Assembly: GCF_014644435.1 (NCBI RefSeq)
Contig: NZ_BMKR01000007.1
Location: 1 to 64,000 of the forward strand
Source: Paenibacillus albidus
Lineage (GTDB): Bacteria; Bacillota; Bacilli; Paenibacillales; Paenibacillaceae
Direction of reading: 5' to 3'
DNA: 64,000 nucleotides
The position numbers and the translations under genes are program-made. This document shows, one piece after another, positions 1 to 7,311 of this stretch. The notes beneath the pieces were generated by a model. The model made no database searches and was not told where the DNA came from. It was given only the letters and a program-made list of their open reading frames with translations. Positions within the stretch are counted from its first letter, which is position 1. The number at the start of each line of letters is the position of its first letter.

Positions 1-110
1 GGAGTTTGATTCTATTATCCATGAGTTGTACTTTCCGTGTCCACCTCTTAGTCTAAATCAAATGACCCTCTAATCCTAGTCCATTTAGCCAAAAATGGCT
101 TAACAGGCAT

Positions 111-186
111 AATTAACGGGTTGATTTCCCCCTAATTGTTCAGTATCCAGGAAATCGAAGAATTTAGCGGGCAAATTTCCCTCTAA
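111..186. repeat. Two imperfect palindromic intergenic repeats
   Basis: Two copies of a short motif of the form TTA-N-CGGG, a short spacer, TTTCCC and a CTAA-like end lie at about 111-136 and 162-186. Each can fold back on itself (GGG against CCC, TTA against TAA). Related copies lie at 40339-40413. No gene was seen in positions 1-200. Confidence 0.4.
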
Positions 187-212
187 CCTGCTGCTAAAGA
201 GACAAAAAAAAG

Positions 213-233
213 CCATCCCGCAATCCGGGATGG
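213..233 (-). terminator. Intrinsic terminator after the GNAT gene
   Basis: A CATCCCG stem pairs with CGGGATG across a short loop. Read on the minus strand it is followed by a run of eight T (A-run at 204-211). It sits 19 bases past the stop of the acetyltransferase gene and would end the purT-GNAT transcript. Confidence 0.85.
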
Positions 234-251
234 GATGATCGTAACGTAAAA

Positions 252-716
252 TTATAGCAATGTTTTGCTGAAACGGTAGCCTGCCGATTTCTCGAACCCG
301 ATATGCCGGTAGAAAGCATGCGCCGGCGCGCGCTCTACACGGTTGCCGCTTCTCAGGAACAGCTCGCAGCAGCCTTGCTCACGGGCCCATTCTTCCGCAG
401 CAGCCATAAGTCTCTTGCCAAGTCCGTTACCTCTGAGCTCTTCCGATACAATAAGGGCGGTAACCTCAGTAATACAATCCTGCTGTTTGTAATAAGAACT
501 TACCTGCCGAAGCCCGATCATACCCACAACCTCGTTCTCTAATTCAGCAACAAGTGTGCAATGGAAAGGATCATTCGCCATGCTTTCCATTCTCTCTTTC
601 ATCACGCTAAGCGTTGTTGGATAGCCGAATTCCCGCAGAAGCGCTGTAACTCTCTCCAAGTCATTCATGCCGCATCTGCGAATTTGCAGTACTGGTGCCT
701 GAGTACTACTGTTCAT
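252..716 (-). CDS. GNAT-family N-acetyltransferase
   Basis: A protein of about 154 residues, the usual size of a single GNAT domain, which transfers an acetyl group from acetyl-CoA to an amine; the substrate cannot be read from sequence. The acetyl-CoA pyrophosphate loop is visible as [10 protein letters not shown] in the second half, followed by the typical helix and a C-terminal Ala-His-Ala-Phe-Tyr segment. ATG at 716 is preferred over ATG at 722 because GGAGGT lies 8 bases upstream of it, while the earlier ATG is almost on top of the site. The start overlaps the end of purT by 11 bases, so the two genes are probably translationally coupled. A strong terminator follows. Confidence 0.85.
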   Translation of the reverse strand: MNSSTQAPVLQIRRCGMNDLERVTALLREFGYPTTLSVMKERMESMANDPFHCTLVAELENEVVGMIGLRQVSSYYKQQDCITEVTALIVSEELRGNGLGKRLMAAAEEWAREQGCCELFLRSGNRVERAPAHAFYRHIGFEKSAGYRFSKTLL

Positions 717-1902
717 TCTCATATACCTCCACTTTTAGCATAGACGCCGCCTGCTTGGCTATCGTCCGCGCGATTTCCACATCTTCTGCTGCACTTAATG
801 CGACTGCCATCCGCCGGCCCGGGCGAACTGCCGGTTTGCCGAATACACGGATCTGGGTACGCGGAAGCGCTAGCGCCTCTCCCATCCCGGATACAGTAAA
901 AGCTTGTCCTTCTCCTTCTGCCTTCAGCGTAGCCGAGGCCCCCGGGGTTAGCAGCTGCACCGACTCTACGGGAAATCCAAGGATGGCTCTGACATGTAAT
1001 GCAAACTGCGATACATCCTGCGTTGCCATGGTCACCATGCCGGTATCATGCGGCCTTGGTGATACCTCACTGAACAAAACTCCCTGATCTGTAAGGAACA
1101 GCTCCACTCCAAAAATACCGCGGCCTCCCAGCTGATCGGTCACCGCTTTGGCAATGGACTGCGCTTCTTCCAGCTCCCCGGCAGACATAAAATGCGGCTG
1201 CCATGATTCGACATAATCCCCATCCTTCTGGATATGCCCAATCGGCGGGCAAAACACGGTTCCGGACACCGAACGAACGGTCAGCAGTGTGATTTCACTT
1301 CTGAACGACACGAAAGCCTCCACAATCACACGTGTGCCTTTGGCTCTTGCTCCCTCAAGCGCGGTGTTCCAGCAAACTTCTGCATCTTCCGGTACACGGC
1401 AGATGCTTTGTCCCTTGCCGGAAGAACTCATGATCGGCTTGATCACACAAGGTGTGCCCAGCTCTTCCACAGCCTGGCGCAGCTCATCCAGGCTGTCCGC
1501 AAAGCGGTACGCTGCCGTGGGCAGGCCCAGTTCTTCCGCCGCAAGCCGGCGAATGCCTTCACGGTCCATCGTCAGGCGGGCGGCACGTGCCGTCGGAACC
1601 ACGAAGAAACCTTCCTGCTCGAGTTCCTCCAGTGCATGTGTCGCAATAGCCTCAATCTCCGGCACGATAAGATCCGGTTTCTCCAGGCGGATCAGTGCTT
1701 TGAGCGCCTCAGCGTCAAGCATGTCAATTACATAAGAGCGGTGGGCCACACCCATAGCAGGTGCGTGTTCATAACTGTCCACAGCTACGGTCTCTACGCC
1801 CAGGCGCTGAGCTTCAATAATGACTTCCTTACCCAGTTCCCCGCTGCCCAGCAGCAGCAGCTTGCGGCTTTGAGCTGAAAAAGGAGCTCCCCACATGGCC
1901 AT
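706..1902 (-). CDS. purT: Formate-dependent GAR transformylase PurT
   Basis: About 398 residues, full length for PurT. The enzyme uses formate and ATP to formylate glycinamide ribonucleotide in purine synthesis, an alternative to folate-dependent PurN. It is an ATP-grasp protein: an N-terminal nucleotide-binding fold with GSGELGKE near residue 20, a glycine-rich SSGKGQS loop near 160, and the metal/ATP segment [15 protein letters not shown] near 285. ATG at 1902 is chosen because AAAGAGG lies 6 bases upstream; a TTG two codons earlier sits inside the ribosome site. It is transcribed away from the dynamin gene and overlaps the GNAT gene, with which it seems to form a two-gene operon. No purine operator was recognised in the 140-base gap upstream. 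Confidence 0.93.
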   Translation of the reverse strand: MAMWGAPFSAQSRKLLLLGSGELGKEVIIEAQRLGVETVAVDSYEHAPAMGVAHRSYVIDMLDAEALKALIRLEKPDLIVPEIEAIATHALEELEQEGFFVVPTARAARLTMDREGIRRLAAEELGLPTAAYRFADSLDELRQAVEELGTPCVIKPIMSSSGKGQSICRVPEDAEVCWNTALEGARAKGTRVIVEAFVSFRSEITLLTVRSVSGTVFCPPIGHIQKDGDYVESWQPHFMSAGELEEAQSIAKAVTDQLGGRGIFGVELFLTDQGVLFSEVSPRPHDTGMVTMATQDVSQFALHVRAILGFPVESVQLLTPGASATLKAEGEGQAFTVSGMGEALALPRTQIRVFGKPAVRPGRRMAVALSAAEDVEIARTIAKQAASMLKVEVYENEQ

Positions 1903-2044
1903 TTCCAACCTCTTTCGGCAATTCGACTGATACGTCCTTTGAATTACAGCAAACGTTGCAGTTTCATTGTAAATTTTCAGACTTCTTTATTTTCATCCAT
2001 CATTCGTCAGATTGCAAGTGTTCATCGACAATTTCCTACAAACT

Positions 2045-5000
2045 TCACAGTTGACTTTCCATGATTTCGTCAAAAGAGTGCTCCAACTGCGATAATTGAC
2101 GTTCGATTGGACCCCAATGCTCTGCAGCGTCACCCCCTTTCAGCAGTTCTGCCATGGCTTCCTCCTGCTCGGCCAGACCCTCACGCAGTCCGGCTGCTGC
2201 AACTTGCAGGGCGTGTTCCAGATTCTTGCTGTATCTGTCCAGCAAATGCTGCTCCTGCAGCGCTGCAGCCGAAGCGATAGCCTCCCTGAACACAGGCTCC
2301 ACTTCGGATTTGACCTTCTCGCGTCCGGGACCTTCAAAGAAATGCCGCGCCGATTTGAAATGTCCCCACAAGCTCAGCCATTCCACCGGTGGAAGCGGAC
2401 ATTCCAGTGTTGCGGGAGACAGCCAGGTTTCCTTGCCCGACTCCACCCCCTCCAAATCCTGCTCGGAGAGTTCCAGTTCTGCCGCTGCGGAAGTAAACGC
2501 CGAGCGTACCAGTCCGCGCCCGGCCGCCTCAAGCCGCAGTGTTGTGGCCCACAGCTCCTGCTCCAGCTCACGCTGTGCCGTCCTCCACAGCTCTGCGCCG
2601 CAGGCGGCGAAGATCTCTTTCAGGTTCCCGGCATCCTCCCGCAACAGCGAGGGGTGAAACGACTCCTGAAAAAAACGGCCAAAAGCAAACCCCAGCCGCT
2701 GCCGGACATGGTAGATCAACTCTCCGCCCTCGCTCCTCAAATCGCGGAACGGGCGTTCTTCAGCCACGACCAGCAACAGCCTTTCTTCCATGCGGCGGCG
2801 GCGCTCCTTATGGCGCTGCAGCGCCGCTTCCCGCTCGCCGGATTCCTGCGACTCGAGCGCCCGCCATTCTTCTGCCCGGCTGCGGACAGAAGCAATGCTC
2901 TCTCTCGCCGCCTCCAGCGCCAACATAGGTAATTCCTCACCGGCGAAGTTGGACAAGGCTTCCTCGAAGCCCGCAAATCGGGAGCGTGCATAAAGCTCAC
3001 GGTCATTTGTCAGCTTGGCATCCAGCGCCTGTAGACTGGACAGGGCATAAATTCTCGCAGATGTCAGGCCGCCGGACCGTAAATTCTGCCGGACATGCTC
3101 TTTCACCTCATCCAGCTCTTCTTCACTGGAAGCCAGATCCGAAGCGTTGACGATAAAGAACATTTTATCCAGCGCAAAGCTGTCTTTGATCCGGCCCAGC
3201 TGAGCCAGCAGGCCCCGGTCCGCTTTGGAGAAGGCATGATTGTAGTAGGTCACAAAACAAATGGCATCCGCATCCTTCATGTACCCAAAGGTGACACCGG
3301 TATGGCGCGCGTGCAAGGAATCCGCTCCCGGGGTATCAACCAGCACAATGCCGCTTTCGGTTAGGGGACAGGCATAATACAGATCAATCCCCTGCACAAA
3401 ACACGCCCGCGTCTCCTCTGCTACCAATTGGCGGTATTCCTCCAGTTCCACTGTCCTTACCGTACCCAGAAGCGGTTCCGCTTCACTCCAGCCCGCCGCA
3501 GCTGCCCGCAGAAATCCGATATGCGGCAGAGCCGAGGGATGGATGCCGCTGATTTGCAGCTTGGCCGTTACGGATGTCCAGGTCTCTTTCTGCGGCTCTC
3601 CCAGCTGCAGCACACCGAAGGAATGCGTAATGTCTTCCCAGAATTCCGCCGGCTGCTTCATCGTCACTACCGCACTGGCATGGCGGAAATCTCCTTCCGG
3701 TGCGAGGATACGTCCTATGGCTGCCGTGGCGGGATGGGGAGACACGGGCAGAATGTCCTCGCCGAGCAAAGCGTTGGCGAAGGAGGATTTGCCCGCGCTG
3801 AATGCACCGAACAGCGCGAGTGTGAAGCGGCCGCCGGCGAGGTTCTCCGCCCGCGCCGCCAGACTGCGCGCCGCCGAGGCCATTGCCGGCTCGCCGCGCA
3901 GCAGTTCAGCCGCGGCGGTAAGCGTTGCCGCAGCTGCCGAGAGCCGGCGGCGTCCGCCCGCCGGCGAAGCCGGGCCCGCCGCCCAGTCTGGGGCGGCGGG
4001 GGCCTTGGCCGCCGCAGCAGCACGCGGCGGCTGCTCTTGCGCGGCGCCCGGCGCTGCCGCGCGCGGGATGTTCCTCACCTCCGGCAGCAGGCCGGGGGTG
4101 AGGGTACGGCGCGGCGGCAGCATCGCCGCGAGCGCTTGCGCGCGTGCCGCGGCCGCGCGGTCTAGCGTGGCCACCGCGGCAACGGCACGCGCCTGGCGTG
4201 CCAGGGCCTGTTCGCGGCGGTCAAGCGTTGCCCGCCGCTCGTCCAGCAGCGATGGCAGCTGCGCCAGCAGCTCATCGCCCAGGGCCAGCGCGGCACGGCG
4301 GAACTGCCCTTTAATTTCGGCCGCCAGATTGCGGCAGAAATTAAGCAGCGCCTCGCCCTCCGCGCCCGTTCCCGGCTTCACTGCAGCCGCCAGCCATTGC
4401 TGGCTCACCGCCGGGAAGCTGTTTTTGAGCGTAGTCTCAGCCTCCTCCGCCCAGACTCCAAGCTGCTCGGCCCATGCTCTGACCAGCTGGATCATATGCC
4501 ATTCCAGCTGGGTAGAAACTTCGCGGCCGAGCAGCTCTTGCCAGGCAGCCAGGCGTTTCTTCTGCTCCTTCTCCCGTTTGGCAGCCGTGGAGAACAGGCC
4601 CATGCGGAAGCCGGGACTGACACTAAGCAGATAATCCCCTGTTGCCGATCTAACCTCGGCAGGCATCAGATTGAGATTGTTCAGCAAGTGATCCAGCTCG
4701 TTACGCAGCTTGAACCGGGACTGCTCCGGAAGCTCGTTCAGTGCCGTACGTTCCATGGCGACAGAAGCAAGCTCGGCCTCCACAGCTGCAGCTTCCATAT
4801 CACCCAGCTCTTCGAGTGCAGCATCGCGTTCCTCCTGCTGCTGCTCCCTAAAAGCAGCCAGCGAAGAATCCGCAGCGTGATGGATGGAGCGGGAAAGGCT
4901 GTAACCCAGCAACTGCTCCCGTTGCTCCAGGAGATCCGCAATAAGTTCGAGCAGCTGCTCCCAACCGTTAAGCGGATGCTCTTTCACTTTCAGAGAGGTG

Positions 5001-5728
5001 AACAGGATGCCTGCACACTGAATGCCCCACTCTTGGAAAGCGCTTTCCAGTTGCCGCTGATAGGCCTCAATCGTGATTTCCCGTTCGCGGTGCTTATCGA
5101 TTTGATTGATAACCAGATAAAGCGGTTTTCCCCAGTCACTGAGGTTTTTGGCAAATGCCAGATTGTTCTCGGACTGCACATGGTTGTAATCCATCACATA
5201 GAACACCACATCCGCCAAATGCAGCGCAGAGCGGGTCGCCGCCTGATGTCCATCATCCGTGGAGTCTACACCGGGGGTATCCATGAGCACCCCATGGGCT
5301 CCAAGCAGAGGCACCTCTTCCCATACTTCGATTGCGGAGTAATCTCCTCCGTTTCGGCAGTAGACCTGCAGCTTCTCCGGTGTCGTCTCATATGGGAGGA
5401 CATCGGCTTGTCCTGGTTCCGTTCTGGGATAGATCAGCACACGCGGTGTTCCGCTGCGGATCGAGACAATATTGGCACTGGTCGGCACCGGCCCGGAAGG
5501 TAACACGGTGCTGCCGCACAGTTTATTGATCATACTTGATTTTCCTGCCGAAAAATGTCCGCAAAAAGCGATTGTCAGCTCCCCCGCGAGCTCTTTCTGC
5601 TGCAAGTCAGCATAGATACGCTCACTTTCCTCGTCGCCCTGCTGCTCCATGAATTGCCTCAGCCGGGAAAGCGGCGACGCTGTTTCCTTACTGGTACCGC
5701 TCTCCATCCTGGCTTGCTTTGCACCCAT
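2045..5728 (-). CDS. dynA: Double dynamin-like GTPase (DynA/YpbR type)
   Basis: 1227 residues containing two bacterial dynamin modules in one chain, as in Bacillus DynA, a membrane-fusing GTPase that acts in membrane repair and phage tolerance. Module 1: P-loop GHFSAGKSS at residues 57-65, switch DTPGVDS, base-recognition NQID. Module 2: P-loop GAFSAGKSS near residue 640, DTPGADS, NASD. Helical regions rich in Glu, Gln and Leu follow each GTPase domain and suit a stalk. The linker between modules (about 4000-4250) is extremely GC-rich and encodes Ala/Arg/Pro low-complexity sequence. The ATG at 5728 has AGAGGTGG upstream. It stands alone between purT and an intergenic repeat region. No clear terminator was seen after it. 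Confidence 0.9.
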   Translation of the reverse strand: MGAKQARMESGTSKETASPLSRLRQFMEQQGDEESERIYADLQQKELAGELTIAFCGHFSAGKSSMINKLCGSTVLPSGPVPTSANIVSIRSGTPRVLIYPRTEPGQADVLPYETTPEKLQVYCRNGGDYSAIEVWEEVPLLGAHGVLMDTPGVDSTDDGHQAATRSALHLADVVFYVMDYNHVQSENNLAFAKNLSDWGKPLYLVINQIDKHREREITIEAYQRQLESAFQEWGIQCAGILFTSLKVKEHPLNGWEQLLELIADLLEQREQLLGYSLSRSIHHAADSSLAAFREQQQEERDAALEELGDMEAAAVEAELASVAMERTALNELPEQSRFKLRNELDHLLNNLNLMPAEVRSATGDYLLSVSPGFRMGLFSTAAKREKEQKKRLAAWQELLGREVSTQLEWHMIQLVRAWAEQLGVWAEEAETTLKNSFPAVSQQWLAAAVKPGTGAEGEALLNFCRNLAAEIKGQFRRAALALGDELLAQLPSLLDERRATLDRREQALARQARAVAAVATLDRAAAARAQALAAMLPPRRTLTPGLLPEVRNIPRAAAPGAAQEQPPRAAAAAKAPAAPDWAAGPASPAGGRRRLSAAAATLTAAAELLRGEPAMASAARSLAARAENLAGGRFTLALFGAFSAGKSSFANALLGEDILPVSPHPATAAIGRILAPEGDFRHASAVVTMKQPAEFWEDITHSFGVLQLGEPQKETWTSVTAKLQISGIHPSALPHIGFLRAAAAGWSEAEPLLGTVRTVELEEYRQLVAEETRACFVQGIDLYYACPLTESGIVLVDTPGADSLHARHTGVTFGYMKDADAICFVTYYNHAFSKADRGLLAQLGRIKDSFALDKMFFIVNASDLASSEEELDEVKEHVRQNLRSGGLTSARIYALSSLQALDAKLTNDRELYARSRFAGFEEALSNFAGEELPMLALEAARESIASVRSRAEEWRALESQESGEREAALQRHKERRRRMEERLLLVVAEERPFRDLRSEGGELIYHVRQRLGFAFGRFFQESFHPSLLREDAGNLKEIFAACGAELWRTAQRELEQELWATTLRLEAAGRGLVRSAFTSAAAELELSEQDLEGVESGKETWLSPATLECPLPPVEWLSLWGHFKSARHFFEGPGREKVKSEVEPVFREAIASAAALQEQHLLDRYSKNLEHALQVAAAGLREGLAEQEEAMAELLKGGDAAEHWGPIERQLSQLEHSFDEIMESQL

Positions 5729-5887
5729 TCCCGTCCACCTCTGTTTCTATTTCAACGTTTATCCAAGTCATTGTCTTAGTAATAATAATTACATTTTATC
5801 ACCTGTTTGCCACAAATCAAATACACACTACTTACAAAATAACCTATAATCCTTTACGAAACGAGCCGTTGTTCCAATCGCTGTTAT

Positions 5888-6016
5888 CCCCAAGCTTTTA
5901 TTTATTCTCCTTAGCGGTGAAAATCCGGGGACAAAGGCGAACGCTATCGCTTTTCCGCGGGTCGTTCCGTCCTCTCCGCTGTTTAAGCGGGGGGTTCGGA
6001 GATTTCTACCTTGGGG
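5888..6016. repeat. Structured intergenic element with inverted ends
   Basis: The 400-base gap between the dynamin and nth operons holds no gene. Inside it a GC-rich block is bounded by CCCCAAG (5888) and its complement CTTGGGG (6010). It contains internal hairpins such as CCGCT/AGCGG at 976-990 of the same thousand. The composition differs sharply from the AT-rich flanks. A terminator lies just beyond it. It could be a non-coding dispersed repeat; copy number cannot be judged from this window. Confidence 0.35.
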
Positions 6017-6029
6017 CTTACAAAAACAC

Positions 6030-6068
6030 AAAGCAGCGATTCTCCGGTTATTGGAGAATCGCTGCTTT
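6030..6068 (-). terminator. Strong intrinsic terminator of the nth operon
   Basis: A perfect 16-bp stem (AAAGCAGCGATTCTCC and its complement) with a 7-base loop, followed on the minus strand by TGTGTTTTTG. Because the arms begin with A-runs it could also work on the plus strand. Nearly the same stem recurs at 48921 and in altered form at 31192. Confidence 0.85.
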
Positions 6069-6130
6069 GCTGACTTAGTACGGTTACTATATATCTTGCA
6101 CCAAAAACTCCCCAAAAATGAGAGATTCTT

Positions 6131-6397
6131 TTAAGCTGTTTCCAGTACAGGAAGCAGAATTTCAAATACTTTACCATGCTGCAGAATGGTCACTCCACGG
6201 GATTTATCTCTCATGACCACAACTTCAGGCTTTTGGGACATACGCTCCAAGTAATGCTCAGGCACATCGCCGGAATTGCTGATCGTGATGCCTTCGACTT
6301 CCTGTTCTTCATTTTCTTCGAGTGAGCTGTCCACTACCCGGTCAAAAATATCCGAAAATACTTCAAAATTGTCAGTGTATACAGAAATGCATTTCAT
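6131..6397 (-). CDS. Conserved small protein of unknown function
   Basis: 88 residues, acidic (runs of Glu near residue 30), with no signal peptide or membrane segment. I do not recognise a characterised domain. It starts two bases after the nth stop codon and is followed by a strong terminator, so it is the second gene of an nth operon. In Bacillus subtilis this position holds ypoC, but this protein is much shorter and no resemblance is evident. Tight coupling to an endonuclease gene and regular codon use make it a real gene; its role is unknown. Confidence 0.7.
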   Translation of the reverse strand: MKCISVYTDNFEVFSDIFDRVVDSSLEENEEQEVEGITISNSGDVPEHYLERMSQKPEVVVMRDKSRGVTILQHGKVFEILLPVLETA

Positions 6398-6399
6398 CT

Positions 6400-7110
6400 C
6401 TATCCCATCCTCTTCTTCATCTCTAACTCTTTACTCCGGGGTCTATGATCTTTAGCTTTCCTGATCGTAGATGTTTTCATACGTTTCTTGCCCTCACGGC
6501 ACACATCCAGAAGCGGACAGAGCTGACATTTGGGATTCTGCGCCTTGCAGTGGTATCGTCCAAAAAAGATCAGCCGGTGGTGTGTCAGTGTCCATTCGTC
6601 GCGCGGCACCGCCTTCATCAGCTTCTTCTCCACTTCCAGAACCGAGTCTTTCCACCCGGCCAGCGCAAGCCGTTTCGCGACCCGTTCCACATGCGTATCC
6701 ACAGCGATGGCCGGAACGCCAAAAGCGTTGGAAACGACCACATTGGCTGTTTTGCGGCCCACCCCGGGCAACGTCACCAGCTGGTCATGCGCCTCCGGCA
6801 CTTCTCCCCCATACTGTTCAATCAGGATGGCGCACAGGTTCTGGATATGCTTGGCTTTATTACGGAATAAGCCGATGCGCCGGATATCGCCTTCAAGCTC
6901 CTCCAGGGGTACGGAGATGTAATCGTGAGGGGTTTTATACTTTTGGAAAAGGTCCTCAGTTACTTTATTCACCGTTGCGTCCGTACATTGGGCAGACAAT
7001 AACACCGCTATTGTTAATTCAAAGGCGTTGCTATGATTCAGCTCACAATGCGCATCCGGGAACAGGTCTCCAATGGTATCCAAAATGTGGCGGACCTCTG
7101 CAACCTTCAT
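6400..7110 (-). CDS. nth: Endonuclease III (Nth)
   Basis: 236 residues, normal length. A DNA glycosylase/AP lyase that removes oxidised pyrimidines in base-excision repair. The helix-hairpin-helix LPGVGRKTANVV carries the catalytic lysine (near residue 120), and VDTHVERV carries the catalytic aspartate about 18 residues later. The C-terminal cysteines follow C-X6-C-X2-C-X5-C, the 4Fe-4S loop signature. ATG at 7110 is chosen because GGAGGGG lies 6 bases upstream and the protein then begins like known Nth; the open frame upstream has no ribosome site. The gene leads a two-gene operon. In Bacillus it directly follows dnaD, which here lies about 16.6 kb away. Confidence 0.96.
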   Translation of the reverse strand: MKVAEVRHILDTIGDLFPDAHCELNHSNAFELTIAVLLSAQCTDATVNKVTEDLFQKYKTPHDYISVPLEELEGDIRRIGLFRNKAKHIQNLCAILIEQYGGEVPEAHDQLVTLPGVGRKTANVVVSNAFGVPAIAVDTHVERVAKRLALAGWKDSVLEVEKKLMKAVPRDEWTLTHHRLIFFGRYHCKAQNPKCQLCPLLDVCREGKKRMKTSTIRKAKDHRPRSKELEMKKRMG

Positions 7111-7250
7111 AACGTCCCCTCCACAGAGTAATGAAACTCGGCCGAGCCATACTCTTAAATTTATTGAAGAAATATAAGTAAAGTATGTATTGTAACGTAT
7201 AGCTTCATACATTTCAATACATAACCCGCCTTATATTTCAAAAAAAACGC

Positions 7251-7278
7251 CCTGACGCAGGCAAGCCCCTGCGCCAAG
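7251..7278 (-). terminator. Terminator of the SLH-protein gene
   Basis: On the minus strand an 11-bp stem (CTTGGCGCAGG with CCTGCGTCAGG, two wobble pairs) with a six-base loop is followed by GGCG and a run of eight T. It begins about 30 bases after the stop codon at 7312. Confidence 0.85.
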
Positions 7279-7311
7279 ACGGTGTTCCACCTGGAAAATC
7301 ACCATACGTCC

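Noticed and set aside
3543..4634. Long plus-strand frame opposite the dynamin gene
   Set aside because: A shadow of GC-rich coding sequence on the other strand; Ser/Ala/Arg-rich with no domain or ribosome site.
5828..6115. 95-residue minus-strand open frame
   Set aside because: It runs through a perfect terminator hairpin and the structured intergenic element and has no ribosome site.
7111..7212. N-terminal extension of Nth to position 7212
   Set aside because: The extension lacks a ribosome site, while GGAGGGG directly precedes the ATG at 7110.
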